Source of the DNA: Butyricicoccus_A sp963620595
GTDB taxonomy: Bacteria > Bacillota > Clostridia > Oscillospirales > Butyricicoccaceae
NCBI GenBank assembly: GCA_963620595.1
Contig: CAVFAY010000012.1
Location: forward strand, 12,700 to 76,699
DNA length: 64,000 bases
Reading direction: 5' to 3'
Below the pieces are notes generated by a model. The model made no database searches, was not told where the DNA came from, and saw only the letters and a program-made list of their open reading frames with translations. Shown in pieces: positions 15,626-24,353 of this stretch (its first letter is position 1; each line of letters begins with the position of its first letter). The position numbers were made by a program, and so were the translations under genes.

Positions 15626-16525
15626 TTAAAGGGTCACAGCTGCCAGAGCATTTGCCAGCCGTTCCAGATCTTCATCACCGTAATATTCCAGTGTGATCTT
15701 TCCTTTTTTCTTTTTATGGTCAATCTGCACGCGGCGTCCCAGCGAGCCTTCCAGCTTGCGTTCCACCTCAGCATAATAATCCGGCTGGAATTCCTTCGGT
15801 ACCTCTGTGTCGATCTTGGTTTCCACCGGCTGATTAAGTTTTTTGACGTATGCCTCTGCCTGCCGCACAGACATGCCCGACTGCACCATGCTCATCGCCG
15901 CGGTCAGCCGCTTGCTCTCATCCTGAATAGACAACACGGCACGCGCATGGCCGCTGGACAGTCTGCCCTCTTCCACGAGCTTGCGCACATCCTCATCCAG
16001 TGTCAGCAGACGCAGACAGTTTGCCACTGCAGAGCGGGAACGTCCGACGCGCGTGGCAACTGTTTCCTGATTCATGCCGAACTGCTCCATCAGTGCCCGA
16101 TAGCCCTCAGCTTCCTCCATCGGATTGAGGTCCTCGCGCTGTAAATTTTCGATGAGCGCCAGCTCCATCATGGTCTGCTCGTCCGCATCAATGACCATGG
16201 CCGGAATGGTATCCAGTCCGGCGCGGCGAGCGGCACGCCAGCGGCGTTCTCCCGCTACGATCTGATAATATCCATTGTCGCCCTGTCGAACCGTAATCGG
16301 CGCGAGCACACCGTGGATGCGGATGCTGTTTTCCAGCTCCTGCAATGCCTTCTCATCGAAGGAACGGCGCGGCTGTGCGCGGTTGGGTTCAATGCGTCTG
16401 AGCGGCAAATTGCGGAATCCATTTTTCGGACGAACCGGCTCTGCGCTCGTCGGCGGTACAGCCGGATCCAAATTTTCTTCCCCAAACAGTGCGGAGAGAC
16501 CGCGTCCCAGACTTCTATTTGCCAT
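15626..16525 (-). CDS. parB: Chromosome partitioning protein ParB (Spo0J)
   Basis: A 299-residue CTPase/DNA-binding clamp that loads at parS and spreads to organise the origin and recruit condensin. GRGLSALFG at the N terminus is the ParA-interacting region, and ITVRQGDNGYYQIVAGERRWRAARRAG (about 70-96) is the ParB/Srx CTP-binding domain with GERRWRA. The helix-turn-helix NQETVATRVGRSRSAVANCLRLL lies near 155-178, and the C-terminal dimer domain begins about 245. The start at MANRSLGRG is set by GAGGAGA eight bases before it. It follows parA by 14 bp. Three perfect parS sites lie just upstream of the operon. Confidence 0.96.
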   Translation of the reverse strand: MANRSLGRGLSALFGEENLDPAVPPTSAEPVRPKNGFRNLPLRRIEPNRAQPRRSFDEKALQELENSIRIHGVLAPITVRQGDNGYYQIVAGERRWRAARRAGLDTIPAMVIDADEQTMMELALIENLQREDLNPMEEAEGYRALMEQFGMNQETVATRVGRSRSAVANCLRLLTLDEDVRKLVEEGRLSSGHARAVLSIQDESKRLTAAMSMVQSGMSVRQAEAYVKKLNQPVETKIDTEVPKEFQPDYYAEVERKLEGSLGRRVQIDHKKKKGKITLEYYGDEDLERLANALAAVTL

Positions 16526-16539
16526 ACGTTTCTCCTCTC

Positions 16540-17301
16540 TCACGCTTCATTTCTTCTGAGGAATTCCTGTGCCAGTGCCATATACGCCTCTGCGCCGCGG
16601 CAGTAGCGGTCGTATGCGGTAATCGGCTCACCGTGGCTCGGTGCCTCAGACAGGCGGACATTGCGCGGCACCACCGTCGCAAAGACCTTTTTACCAAAGT
16701 GGCGCTTGACTTCCTCCACGACCTGAATGGACAGATTGGTGCGACCGTCAAACATCGTGAGCAGCACGCCCTCCATGCGGATGTTCTCATTGAGTCCGCG
16801 CTGTACAGCACGAACCGTCGTCATCAGCTGTGTCAGACCTTCCAGTGCATAATACTCACACTGAAGCGGCACCAAAAACGAATCCGCTGCGCACAGAGAA
16901 TTGAGCGTCAGCAGTCCCAGAGACGGCGGACAGTCAATGAAAATATAATCATACTCATCGCGCACCTGATCGAGTACCATCTTGAGCCGATACTCACGGC
17001 GATCCATTTCAATCATGTCGATCTCTGCGCCGGCAAGATTGACATTTGCGCCGATCACATCGACCCACTTGGTCTTGATAATTCCTTCTTCCACCGGCGC
17101 ATCACAGACAGTCAGCTCATATACGCTGGTCTTGAGGGAGCGCGGGTCAATACCAAAACCGGAAGTCGCATTGCCCTGCGGGTCAAAATCGCACACGAGA
17201 ACTTTTTTTCCCTGATCCGCCAAAGAAGCGGCAAGATTCACGGCTGTTGTCGTTTTTCCGACGCCGCCCTTTTGGTTTGCAAATGCAATAATTTTTCCCA
17301 T
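16540..17301 (-). CDS. parA: Chromosome partitioning ATPase ParA (Soj)
   Basis: A 253-residue Walker-type ATPase that, with ParB, drives origin segregation; in B. subtilis Soj also controls DnaA activity. It has the deviant Walker A motif KGGVGKTTTAVNLA (about residues 10-23), the CDFDPQGNAT switch region and IFIDCPPSLGLLT. It starts the parA-parB-15065-serS operon. The predicted promoter at 17343-17371 overlaps the nearest parS site, so ParB bound there should interfere with its own transcription. Confidence 0.96.
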   Translation of the reverse strand: MGKIIAFANQKGGVGKTTTAVNLAASLADQGKKVLVCDFDPQGNATSGFGIDPRSLKTSVYELTVCDAPVEEGIIKTKWVDVIGANVNLAGAEIDMIEMDRREYRLKMVLDQVRDEYDYIFIDCPPSLGLLTLNSLCAADSFLVPLQCEYYALEGLTQLMTTVRAVQRGLNENIRMEGVLLTMFDGRTNLSIQVVEEVKRHFGKKVFATVVPRNVRLSEAPSHGEPITAYDRYCRGAEAYMALAQEFLRRNEA

Positions 17302-17342
17302 ACGTGATTTTCCTTTCCGGAATAACTTCTTTTTCGGTATTC

Positions 17343-17371
17343 ATTATACCACTTTGTTTCACGTGAAACAA
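17343..17371 (-). promoter_or_regulatory. parAB promoter overlapping parS
   Basis: Minus strand TTGTTT, 17 bases, TATAAT, 41 bp upstream of parA. The -35 hexamer and most of the spacer coincide with the parS site 17355-17370, so ParB loading and polymerase binding are mutually exclusive at this position. Confidence 0.7.
17355..17370. promoter_or_regulatory. parS site 1
   Basis: TGTTTCACGTGAAACA, a perfect 16-bp palindrome matching the B. subtilis parS consensus. It sits within the parA promoter. Confidence 0.97.
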
Positions 17372-17429
17372 CAGGAAAAACGCGTTTTATGTGTGTAAAT
17401 TCTGCGTGAAACGCGCGGTGAACTCGGCA

Positions 17430-17445
17430 TGTTTCACGTGAAACA
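17430..17445. promoter_or_regulatory. parS site 2
   Basis: TGTTTCACGTGAAACA, exact match, 75 bp from site 1. A degenerate half (CGTGAAACG) lies between them at about 17404. Confidence 0.97.
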
Positions 17446-17467
17446 TGTGTTAAACATCCGGCCGCTT

Positions 17468-17483
17468 TGTTTCACGTGAAACA
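17468..17483. promoter_or_regulatory. parS site 3
   Basis: TGTTTCACGTGAAACA, exact match, 38 bp from site 2 and ending one base before the last codon of rsmG. The three sites lie about 9 kb from oriC. Confidence 0.97.
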
Positions 17484-17484
17484 A

Positions 17485-18186
17485 TCACAACGGGGATGCA
17501 GAGATCTTGCGGAACGGGCGCGGATACTGCTTCGGCGTGTGCTGCTTCTTGCGAATCACCACCAGACGATGCGTAATATCGGTATTCGGAATCGTATAAT
17601 CTATGACTTTCTCTATTTCTCCGCCGAGCAACCGGATGGCTTTTTTCGCCTGCTCCAGCTCGTCATCGGAATCCTTGCTCTTCATGGCGATAAATGCGCC
17701 GCCCTGCTTGACCAGCGGCAGCGACAGCTCCGCCAGCACATTGAGCTGTGCCACAGCGCGAGAAACCGCAAAATCATACTGTTCGCGGTGCTTTGCCGCG
17801 AATTCCTCTGCGCGGGCGTGGACGGCTTCGATGTCAGACAATTGCATCCCGTCGATACAGCCCTGTAAAAATCGAATGCGCTTGCCCAGCGAATCGAGCA
17901 GGGTCAGACGGCAGGACGGGCACAGAATATGCAGCGGCATCCCTGGAAAGCCAGCGCCGCAACCAACATCAATCACAGATTTGCGGGAAAAATCCGCAAT
18001 CTGAAGCAGGGATGCGCAGTCGAGCAAATGCTTTTCTGCAATTTCCTTCGGATCGGTAATGCGGGTGAGATTCATAACCTTATTGGTCTCCAGCATGCGG
18101 GCAGTAAAGTCCTCCAGCTGAGCAATTTGTGCATCAGAAACCGATAATTTCATGGCAGAAAAGCCGTTTTGAAGCAATTCAGTCAT
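17485..18186 (-). CDS. rsmG: 16S rRNA (guanine527-N7)-methyltransferase
   Basis: A 233-residue SAM-dependent methyltransferase that modifies G527 of 16S rRNA in the 530 loop. The SAM-binding motif VIDVGCGAGFPGMPLHILCP lies near residues 69-88, followed by the DSLGKRIRFLQ and VHARAEEFA segments of the family. It overlaps the end of mnmG by 8 bp, a conserved gidA-gidB arrangement implying translational coupling. Its C-terminal KKQHTPKQYPRPFRKISASPL is the family's usual RxxG-like basic tail. It ends beside parS site 3. Confidence 0.96.
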   Translation of the reverse strand: MTELLQNGFSAMKLSVSDAQIAQLEDFTARMLETNKVMNLTRITDPKEIAEKHLLDCASLLQIADFSRKSVIDVGCGAGFPGMPLHILCPSCRLTLLDSLGKRIRFLQGCIDGMQLSDIEAVHARAEEFAAKHREQYDFAVSRAVAQLNVLAELSLPLVKQGGAFIAMKSKDSDDELEQAKKAIRLLGGEIEKVIDYTIPNTDITHRLVVIRKKQHTPKQYPRPFRKISASPL

Positions 18187-20065
18187 TCTTTTTCTCCTTT
18201 TCCATCATCTCTGTGACGATCATCAGAGCCGTAATATCTGCCGGGCTGACACCGGAAATGCGAGATGCCTGTCCAAAATTGAGCGGATGCACCTGTTGCA
18301 GCTTCTGTCTGGCCTCCAAGCGAAGCGACGAAATCTGTGTGTAATCCAAATCCGCAGGCAGCGGGCGGCTCTCCAGCTTGCGGAACTGCTCGACATCGCG
18401 CAGCTGCCGCTTGATATAGCCCTCATATTTGATGCGAATCTCTACCTGCTCCCGAATCTCCTTGGACAACGTCGGACGATCCGGATCAAACGGTGCCAGC
18501 GCATCATACTTCAGCTCTGGTCTGCGAATGAGGTCAGACATCTTACAGCCAGACTTGAGTGGAGTGCTGTTGTGCTGTTTTAGGAAATCTTGTAAGACGT
18601 CTGATGGCGCTAAATTCACATGTTCCACACGGTCGATCTCCTGCTGTACAGCGGCGTACTTGCGCTGCACTTTTTCCAGCCGTTCCTGAGAGTTCAGACC
18701 GACGCGGGCACCAATACCAACGAGGCGTTCGTCCGCATTATCCTGCCGCAAAATCAGTCGGTACTCACTGCGCGAGGTCATCATGCGGTACGGTTCCTTG
18801 GTGCCGCAGGTGACGAGATCATCGACCAGCGTACCGATATAACCATCGGCGCGATCCAAAATCATCGGCGGCTCGCCCTTGAGCTTGAGCGCCGCATTGA
18901 TACCGGCAACCAGTCCCTGTGCACCGGCTTCTTCATAACCAGAGGAGCCGTTAAACTGACCGGCACCATACAGACCGTGAATTTTCTTGGTTTCCAGCGT
19001 CGGCAGCAGTTCCAACGGGTCAATGCAGTCGTACTCAATGGCGTAAGCCGGACGCATTACCTCCGCATGTTCCAAGCCTTTAATCGTGTGAAGCATATCC
19101 AACTGGACATCTTCCGGCATGGAAGATGAAAAGCCCTGAATGTACATTTCTTCGGTATTGAGACCCATCGGCTCAATAAACAGCTGGTGACGCGGCTTGT
19201 CCGCAAAACGCACGACTTTATCCTCAATGGACGGGCAATAGCGCGGACCAATGCCTTCTACCTTGCCGGAATACAGCGGAGAGCGGCTCAAATTGTCTCG
19301 AATCACTTCATGTGTAGTCGCGTTCGTATACGTCAGGTGACATACCGCACGGTTTTCCGGCACATGCTCGGTCTCAAAGGAGAACGGAATACAGTCTTTC
19401 TCGCCCTCCTGCACTTCCAATTCGCTGAAATCAATACTGCGGCGATTGACGCGCGGCGGCGTACCCGTCTTAAAGCGCATGAGACTGAGACCCATCTTGC
19501 GCAGAGAATCCGTCAAGCCAATTGCGGCGAACATGCCGTCCGGACCGCCGTCATAGAACATATCACCGATGATAATTCTGCCCTGCAAATACGTGCCCGT
19601 TGCAATAATGACAGCCTTTGCTTCATAATGTGCGCCGGTTCGCGTCGTCACGCCGGTAACCGCTCCGTGTTCCGTTGTAATATCCACAATTTCCGCCTGC
19701 TTGAGCATGAGATTTTCCTGCTCTTCCAGCACATGCTTCATATACTCTCGGTATTGTGCGCGGTCTGCCTGTGCGCGCAGAGAATGTACCGCCGGGCCTT
19801 TGCCGCGGTTGAGCAGGCGGTACTGAATACACGCCGCATCTGCTGCGCGACCCATTTCACCGCCCAGCGCATCAATTTCACGCACCAAATGTCCTTTTGC
19901 CGTGCCGCCGATGGCCGGATTGCACGGCATATTGCCGACAGCATCCAAATTGATGGAAAAAACAACAGTCTTGAGACCCAATCGCGCACTGGCGAGTGCC
20001 GCCTCAATGCCCGCGTGACCGGCACCGATCACCGCAACGTCCACGGTTCCAGCTAAAAATTGCAC
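18179..20065 (-). CDS. mnmG: tRNA uridine-34 carboxymethylaminomethyl modification enzyme MnmG
   Basis: A 628-residue FAD enzyme that, with MnmE, installs the cmnm5 group on U34 of certain tRNAs. It shows the Rossmann FAD motif DVAVIGAGHAGIEAALASARLG at the N terminus, the conserved MPCNPAIGGTAKGHLVREIDALGG with its reactive cysteine, and the C-terminal helical domain that holds MnmE and tRNA. An ATG exists three codons upstream, but its AAAGGA would touch it. The GTG at 20065 has the same AAAGGA at 9 bases and is the better start. mnmG heads an mnmG-rsmG operon with a promoter at 20196-20224 and a DnaA-box palindrome behind it. Confidence 0.96.
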   Translation of the reverse strand: MQFLAGTVDVAVIGAGHAGIEAALASARLGLKTVVFSINLDAVGNMPCNPAIGGTAKGHLVREIDALGGEMGRAADAACIQYRLLNRGKGPAVHSLRAQADRAQYREYMKHVLEEQENLMLKQAEIVDITTEHGAVTGVTTRTGAHYEAKAVIIATGTYLQGRIIIGDMFYDGGPDGMFAAIGLTDSLRKMGLSLMRFKTGTPPRVNRRSIDFSELEVQEGEKDCIPFSFETEHVPENRAVCHLTYTNATTHEVIRDNLSRSPLYSGKVEGIGPRYCPSIEDKVVRFADKPRHQLFIEPMGLNTEEMYIQGFSSSMPEDVQLDMLHTIKGLEHAEVMRPAYAIEYDCIDPLELLPTLETKKIHGLYGAGQFNGSSGYEEAGAQGLVAGINAALKLKGEPPMILDRADGYIGTLVDDLVTCGTKEPYRMMTSRSEYRLILRQDNADERLVGIGARVGLNSQERLEKVQRKYAAVQQEIDRVEHVNLAPSDVLQDFLKQHNSTPLKSGCKMSDLIRRPELKYDALAPFDPDRPTLSKEIREQVEIRIKYEGYIKRQLRDVEQFRKLESRPLPADLDYTQISSLRLEARQKLQQVHPLNFGQASRISGVSPADITALMIVTEMMEKEKKND

Positions 20066-20195
20066 GAATATCATTCCTTTCTGTATACTTTATAATATTT
20101 TATTCTTATCGTATTTATATTTTTTCACAAGACAACTTGTATCTTGTTGTTTTCTCTCGTTATGACACGCAAAAGCGTATACTCTCAGATATTTT

Positions 20196-20224
20196 AGCAT
20201 AGCATAGAATACAAGACGGGTCAA
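20196..20224 (-). promoter_or_regulatory. mnmG-rsmG promoter
   Basis: Minus strand TTGACC, 17 bases, TATGCT (a second TATGCT follows five bases away). It is 131 bp upstream of the mnmG start and 26 bp from the DnaA-box palindrome at 20251-20292, which occupies the -60 to -105 region. Confidence 0.65.
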
Positions 20225-20250
20225 GGCTCAAGCGGTATCTTGTCTTTGTT

Positions 20251-20292
20251 TTTCCACAAAGTTATCCACAATTGTGGATAACTTTGTGGAAA
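20251..20292. promoter_or_regulatory. 42-bp perfect palindrome made of two inverted DnaA boxes
   Basis: Each 21-base arm reads TTTCCACAAAG followed by TTATCCACAA, meeting at a central AATT. The consensus DnaA boxes are TTATCCACA at 20262-20270 and TGTGGATAA at 20273-20281; the outer TTTCCACA are weaker boxes. A further TGTTGATAA lies at about 20376. It stands between the mnmE terminator and the mnmG promoter. No T tract follows either side, so it is not a standard terminator. The rest of the 20066-20505 gap is AT-rich. Confidence 0.9.
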
Positions 20293-20451
20293 CCACTGGA
20301 CAGATCCACTAAAAAAACGACACGATTTTTGCCGTTTTTATCAAGTGTCCTCGCCGCCAGGCGGTTCGTTCTGTTGATAACTCTGTGTAAAATGTGCAAA
20401 ACTTATTAACGCCTCATACAACGCAAGTTTATTCTGCCAAAAAACACCGTG

Positions 20452-20492
20452 AAAAAAACGCCATTCCGGACAGATTTCTCCATCCGGAATGG
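20452..20492 (-). terminator. Terminator of the rpmH-to-mnmE operon
   Basis: A perfect 10-bp stem CCATTCCGGA/TCCGGAATGG (20461-20470 with 20483-20492), then C-G and seven T on the minus strand, 14 bp past the mnmE stop. Confidence 0.9.
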
Positions 20493-20505
20493 CTGCCATT
20501 CCACT

Positions 20506-21873
20506 TTATTTTCCCACGCAGAACTTTGAAAAGATGGTGGAAACAATGTCATCTCGGACGGTCTGTCCGGTAATTTCGCCAAGAGCCGCAATTGCGCCCT
20601 CTGCGTCCATGACAATTGCGTCCGGTGTCATGCCGAGCTGAGCGGCGACAAATGCCTCCTCACAGCGCTCTGCTGCCCGTACCAGAGCGGCAGCCTGCCG
20701 TGCATTGGTAATTGTGCTTCCGTCAAAGCTCATGCCGTCCATGCCAACCACCTTCGGGATCAGGTCATACAGCTCCTGTAGTCCCTCGCCGGTTTTCGCA
20801 CTGACAGATACCACGTATTCAAAATGCCGGTTGATGTTCTGGACATCCAGCTCCGACGGCAAATCGCTCTTATTGAGCACAGCGATGGTTCGCTTGCCGT
20901 GTGTGCGCGCGATAACCATCAAATCATCATCAGAAATGTGGTCGCTGGAGTCAAACACAGCCAAAATCAAGGACGATGCCTGTGCCTGCTTCATCGCGCG
21001 GTCAATGCCCATCTTTTCTACCGGATCCTGTGTATCGCGCAGACCTGCGGTATCATATAACCGCAGAACCACCGCGCCAATACGGATGGTTTCTTCAATG
21101 ACATCGCGTGTCGTGCCCGGAATGCTCGTGACAATGGCGCGGTCTACGCCCGCCAGCGCATTGAGCAGGGAAGACTTACCGGCATTCGGTCTGCCAAGAA
21201 TGGCACACGGGATGCCCTCGCGCAGAATGCGTCCGCGCTCATAGGTCTCCGCCATGTCGTACAGCTCACTGGTCGCCCGATGCAGAATCTCACACGCACT
21301 GTCAAACAGATGCGAGTCAATTTCTTCATCCGGATAATCGACAACCGCCAAAAATTCCGCCACCAAATCAACGAGCTGCTGCCGGATCTCAAAGATATGG
21401 GTTCCGATAACACCGTCCAGCTGTGCGGCGGCGTTTTCCGCCGCCTGTGTGGTCACAGCCGTCACCAAATCATGTACTGCCTCTGCGCCGGACAAGTCCA
21501 TCTTGCCGGCAAGAAATGCCCGCTGCGTAAATTCGCCCGGTTCCGCCTGCACAGCGCCCTTGGCAAACAGCGCGGACAGCGTTTCCGACAGCACAGCCGG
21601 AGAGCCATGGCACTGAATTTCCGCCATATCCTCGCCGGTATATGAGTGCGGTGCGTGCATCACGCAGCACAGACAGTGGTCAATGACCTTTCCGTCTCGG
21701 CTGTGCAGCGCACCATACGTCAGCAGACGGTTTGGGCGCTCAGACAGCGCACCACCGCCCTGCGGGGTAAAAATTGTATCAACAATCGCAAGGGTTTGAG
21801 GTCCGGAGACGCGGATGATTCCAATCGGTCCGGCAGCAGGCCCTGTCGCGACTGCGGCAATGGTCTTGCTCAT
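20506..21873 (-). CDS. mnmE: tRNA modification GTPase MnmE
   Basis: A 455-residue protein that partners MnmG in U34 modification. The N-terminal domain (1-120) binds the formyl-THF cofactor. The helical domain is interrupted by a Ras-like GTPase with G1 GRPNAGKSSLLNAL (about 227-240), G3 DTAGLRDT and G4 NKSD. The C terminus is FCVGK, a variant of the usual FC(I/V)GK with the essential cysteine present. It is the last gene of rpmH-rnpA-yidD-yidC-jag-mnmE and is followed by a strong terminator. GAGGTCG precedes the start. Confidence 0.96.
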   Translation of the reverse strand: MSKTIAAVATGPAAGPIGIIRVSGPQTLAIVDTIFTPQGGGALSERPNRLLTYGALHSRDGKVIDHCLCCVMHAPHSYTGEDMAEIQCHGSPAVLSETLSALFAKGAVQAEPGEFTQRAFLAGKMDLSGAEAVHDLVTAVTTQAAENAAAQLDGVIGTHIFEIRQQLVDLVAEFLAVVDYPDEEIDSHLFDSACEILHRATSELYDMAETYERGRILREGIPCAILGRPNAGKSSLLNALAGVDRAIVTSIPGTTRDVIEETIRIGAVVLRLYDTAGLRDTQDPVEKMGIDRAMKQAQASSLILAVFDSSDHISDDDLMVIARTHGKRTIAVLNKSDLPSELDVQNINRHFEYVVSVSAKTGEGLQELYDLIPKVVGMDGMSFDGSTITNARQAAALVRAAERCEEAFVAAQLGMTPDAIVMDAEGAIAALGEITGQTVRDDIVSTIFSKFCVGK

Positions 21874-21905
21874 AACATCATCGACCTCATTTCTGTCCGC
21901 GATAC

Positions 21906-22601
21906 TTACTCCGCGTCATTTCTGCGCGGGCGCGGTGTTCTCGAACGGTAACCGCCGCTGCGCTGCGGTCTTGCGCCGCGCTCCATGGCAACAACGACGC
22001 GGCGGTTCGGCTCCGTGCCGGTGGAGTAAGTCGTGACTCCCTTATAATCCTGAAGCGTTGCATGAATGATGCGGCGCTCGTACGGGTTCATCGGTTCCAA
22101 TGTCATGTTTTTGCGATATTTCAGCACTTTTCCCGCCATCTTGCGAGCCAGACGCTGGAGAGACTCCTCGCGCTTTGCGCGGTAGCCTTCGGTATCAATC
22201 GCAATGCGAATGTGCTCTTCCTTGCCTCGATTGATGGTGAGAGAAGTCAGATACTGGATGGCGTCCAGCGTATCGCCTCTGCGGCCGATTACGGCGCCCA
22301 TATCCTCGCCGCGAATGTCCAGAATGATCTGTCCATCCTCCTTGACAGACGGGAATGCTTCGCCCTGGATGCCCATGCGCTGCAGCAGACCATCTACAAA
22401 GTCCTTTGCTTCGCTCTCCGGGGTGGATTCCTCATACGATACGCGGACACGTGCCGGAACGGCGCCGATGCCGAAGAATCCACTCTTGCCCTTTTCCAGA
22501 ACCTCAACGCTGACGCTGTCACGATCCATCTGTAACTCATCGAGTGCCAGCTGAACAGCCTCATCAATTGTTGCGGCCTGTTTTTCAATATACTTCGTCA
22601 T
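21906..22601 (-). CDS. jag: RNA-binding protein Jag/KhpB (Jag-N, KH and R3H domains)
   Basis: A 231-residue RNA-binding protein. It has an N-terminal Jag-N domain (YIEKQAATIDEAVQLALDELQ and the GKSGFFGIG motif), a KH domain (about 80-150, with IGRRGDTLDAIQYL as the GxxG loop) and an R3H domain (LEPMNPYERRIIHATLQD ... GTEPNRRVVV). In Gram-positives KhpB acts with KhpA on cell elongation and RNA regulation. It follows yidC by 18 bp, the usual order. The C-terminal RPQRSGGYRSRTPRPRRN tail is basic and probably disordered. Confidence 0.94.
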   Translation of the reverse strand: MTKYIEKQAATIDEAVQLALDELQMDRDSVSVEVLEKGKSGFFGIGAVPARVRVSYEESTPESEAKDFVDGLLQRMGIQGEAFPSVKEDGQIILDIRGEDMGAVIGRRGDTLDAIQYLTSLTINRGKEEHIRIAIDTEGYRAKREESLQRLARKMAGKVLKYRKNMTLEPMNPYERRIIHATLQDYKGVTTYSTGTEPNRRVVVAMERGARPQRSGGYRSRTPRPRRNDAE

Positions 22602-22619
22602 ACGTGTATTTCCGTCCTT

Positions 22620-23753
22620 TTACTCGTCGTCAACCTGCTTGCCAGCTCGTCGGGCAGTTTCCTTTTCTGCCTTGATCTGTGCAGCACGGGCAGCGGTTTC
22701 CTTGTCTTTTTCCTTCTGGACTTCTGCCTGATATGCCTTGAGCTTCTTCTTAGAAACGTTTGCAGCCTTTGCACCGCGGTACTCAGTCTGCACTCCGGTT
22801 TCCTGCTCCTCCTTTATCTGCTTCTCTTTTGCCTGCTCTTCCAGCTTGAGCTTATGAGCAGCCTCGCGGCGCTTGCGCGCCTTGGTCTCTTCGTCATCCT
22901 CAGCCTTGTCGAACTTGAGGATGTACCAAGTCAGTACCAATTCCTGTACGATAGAGAACAGGTTGTTTACAGTCCAGTAAACACCCATGGATGCCGGCAG
23001 AGTAAACGCAATCCACACGGACATCAGCGGCATGATAATCAGCATGGTGTTCATGGTGGAGTTCATCTGTGCGCTTTGATTCTGCTGTGCATTCGGGTTC
23101 TGCATGTTCTGGGTCTTTCTCATGACGAGAGAGGCCAGCAGAGCCGTGCCGCCGGACAGAATCGGGATCAGCCACAGGATGTCCAGATGCGAAAACTGCG
23201 GAATCGCAGACAGGTCGATGCCGAGGAAGTTAAAATCAATGTTTACCAAGCCATTGGTCGCAAAATCAGCAACCTTGTCCCAGTTTTCATGAACCAGCTT
23301 TGCCAGCTGGATCTGACCGGAAACCGAGCTTTTGTCATACGTGGTGTCCAGTACCTTGGCAATCGCCTCAATGGTGTCGTTGGACAGACCCATCATGTAC
23401 TTCATCGGCTGGCGCACTGCGTAATACAGAGCCATCATGATCGGCAGGGTGATAAAGGAGAGCAGGCAGGAGCCCATCGGGTTGACACCCTCGCGCTCGT
23501 AGAGCTTCTGCATCTCCTCGTTCATCTTTTCTCTGTTACGCGCATAGCGCTTCTGGATGGCAGCGGACTCCGCCTGCACCAGGTTCATCTTCTTCATGCC
23601 CTTTTTCTGCTTGTACATGAACGGCAGAAGAATGAGCTTGACAATCAGCGTAAACAGAATGAGAGCCAGGCCGTAGTTCTGAACCAGCGACCAGATCGCC
23701 ATCAGAATCAAACCCAGCGGTCTTACAATAATAATTCCGAAAAAGTTTCCCAT
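22620..23753 (-). CDS. yidC: Membrane protein insertase YidC/OxaA
   Basis: A 377-residue insertase that assists membrane protein folding with or without SecYEG. It starts with a membrane segment rather than a lipoprotein signal, then shows the conserved core GLALILFTLIVKLILLPFMYKQ and the YxREGVNPMGSCLLSFITLPIMMALYYAVRQP region, with about five helices in all. The in-frame ATG four codons earlier is rejected because GGAGGATCAA fits MGNFF at 23753. The C-terminal 95 residues are a highly charged Lys/Glu/Ala tail, longer than in many homologues, likely touching the ribosome. It lies in the standard rnpA-yidD-yidC-jag cluster. Confidence 0.95.
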   Translation of the reverse strand: MGNFFGIIIVRPLGLILMAIWSLVQNYGLALILFTLIVKLILLPFMYKQKKGMKKMNLVQAESAAIQKRYARNREKMNEEMQKLYEREGVNPMGSCLLSFITLPIMMALYYAVRQPMKYMMGLSNDTIEAIAKVLDTTYDKSSVSGQIQLAKLVHENWDKVADFATNGLVNIDFNFLGIDLSAIPQFSHLDILWLIPILSGGTALLASLVMRKTQNMQNPNAQQNQSAQMNSTMNTMLIIMPLMSVWIAFTLPASMGVYWTVNNLFSIVQELVLTWYILKFDKAEDDEETKARKRREAAHKLKLEEQAKEKQIKEEQETGVQTEYRGAKAANVSKKKLKAYQAEVQKEKDKETAARAAQIKAEKETARRAGKQVDDE

Positions 23754-23789
23754 TTGATCCTCCAAATTGGGGTTTGTTGTCGTTTTCCG

Positions 23790-24005
23790 TCAGGGCACCG
23801 GATCATAGGGATTGTGGTGCGAAAACGGATGGCAGCGCAGAATTCGCTTGACTGCGAGCCAGCCGCCCTTCCGTGCGCCGTATTTTTCGATCGCTTCCAG
23901 CGCGTAGGCGGAGCAGGTCGGCGTATACCGGCAGCATGGTCTCATGTGCGGCGAGATAGCGGAACGGTAAAATCGAATGCACAGAATCATGATCTTTTTC
24001 ATCAT
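23790..24005 (-). CDS. yidD: Membrane protein insertion efficiency factor YidD
   Basis: A 71-residue protein with the family core FYRSAISPHMRPCCRYTPTCSAYALEAI and RCHPFSHHNPYDPVP, including the conserved cysteines and GGW. YidD helps YidC-dependent insertion. It starts 3 bp after rnpA; a second ATG directly follows the first, and either may be used. It lies 36 bp before yidC. Confidence 0.95.
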   Translation of the reverse strand: MMKKIMILCIRFYRSAISPHMRPCCRYTPTCSAYALEAIEKYGARKGGWLAVKRILRCHPFSHHNPYDPVP

Positions 24006-24008
24006 GAC

Positions 24009-24353
24009 TTATTTTCCTTCTTTCGTCTGTACCAGTCCCAGCTGTTTCAGACAGCGCAAGTAGGCACGCTCTACGCGCTGATACGGTGCATCCACCGCGC
24101 GAAAACGTGCCACCACGACGAGATCTGTGTTCGGCTGGAGCTCATCCAAGTGCAGTCTGTATGCTTCGCGAATCAGGCGCTTAATGCGGTTTCTCTGCAC
24201 CGCGCAGCCCAGCTTTACGCCAACCGTAATGCCAAGCCGCCCTGCGCCGAATTTGTTGCGCATGGCATAAACGACCAAGCAGTCCGAGGACGCAGAACGA
24301 CCTCGGCCATACAGTCTGCGGAAATCACGGTTTTCCTTTAAGGTATTCTTCAT
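24009..24353 (-). CDS. rnpA: Ribonuclease P protein component
   Basis: A 114-residue protein subunit of RNase P, which removes tRNA 5' leaders. LKENRDFRRLYGRGRS opens it, and the RNR signature GCAVQRNRIKRLIREAYRL (about residues 48-66) is intact. It normally sits within a few tens of bases of rpmH, but here 402 bp separate them (24354-24755). The start is preceded by AAAGGAAG. Confidence 0.95.
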   Translation of the reverse strand: MKNTLKENRDFRRLYGRGRSASSDCLVVYAMRNKFGAGRLGITVGVKLGCAVQRNRIKRLIREAYRLHLDELQPNTDLVVVARFRAVDAPYQRVERAYLRCLKQLGLVQTKEGK

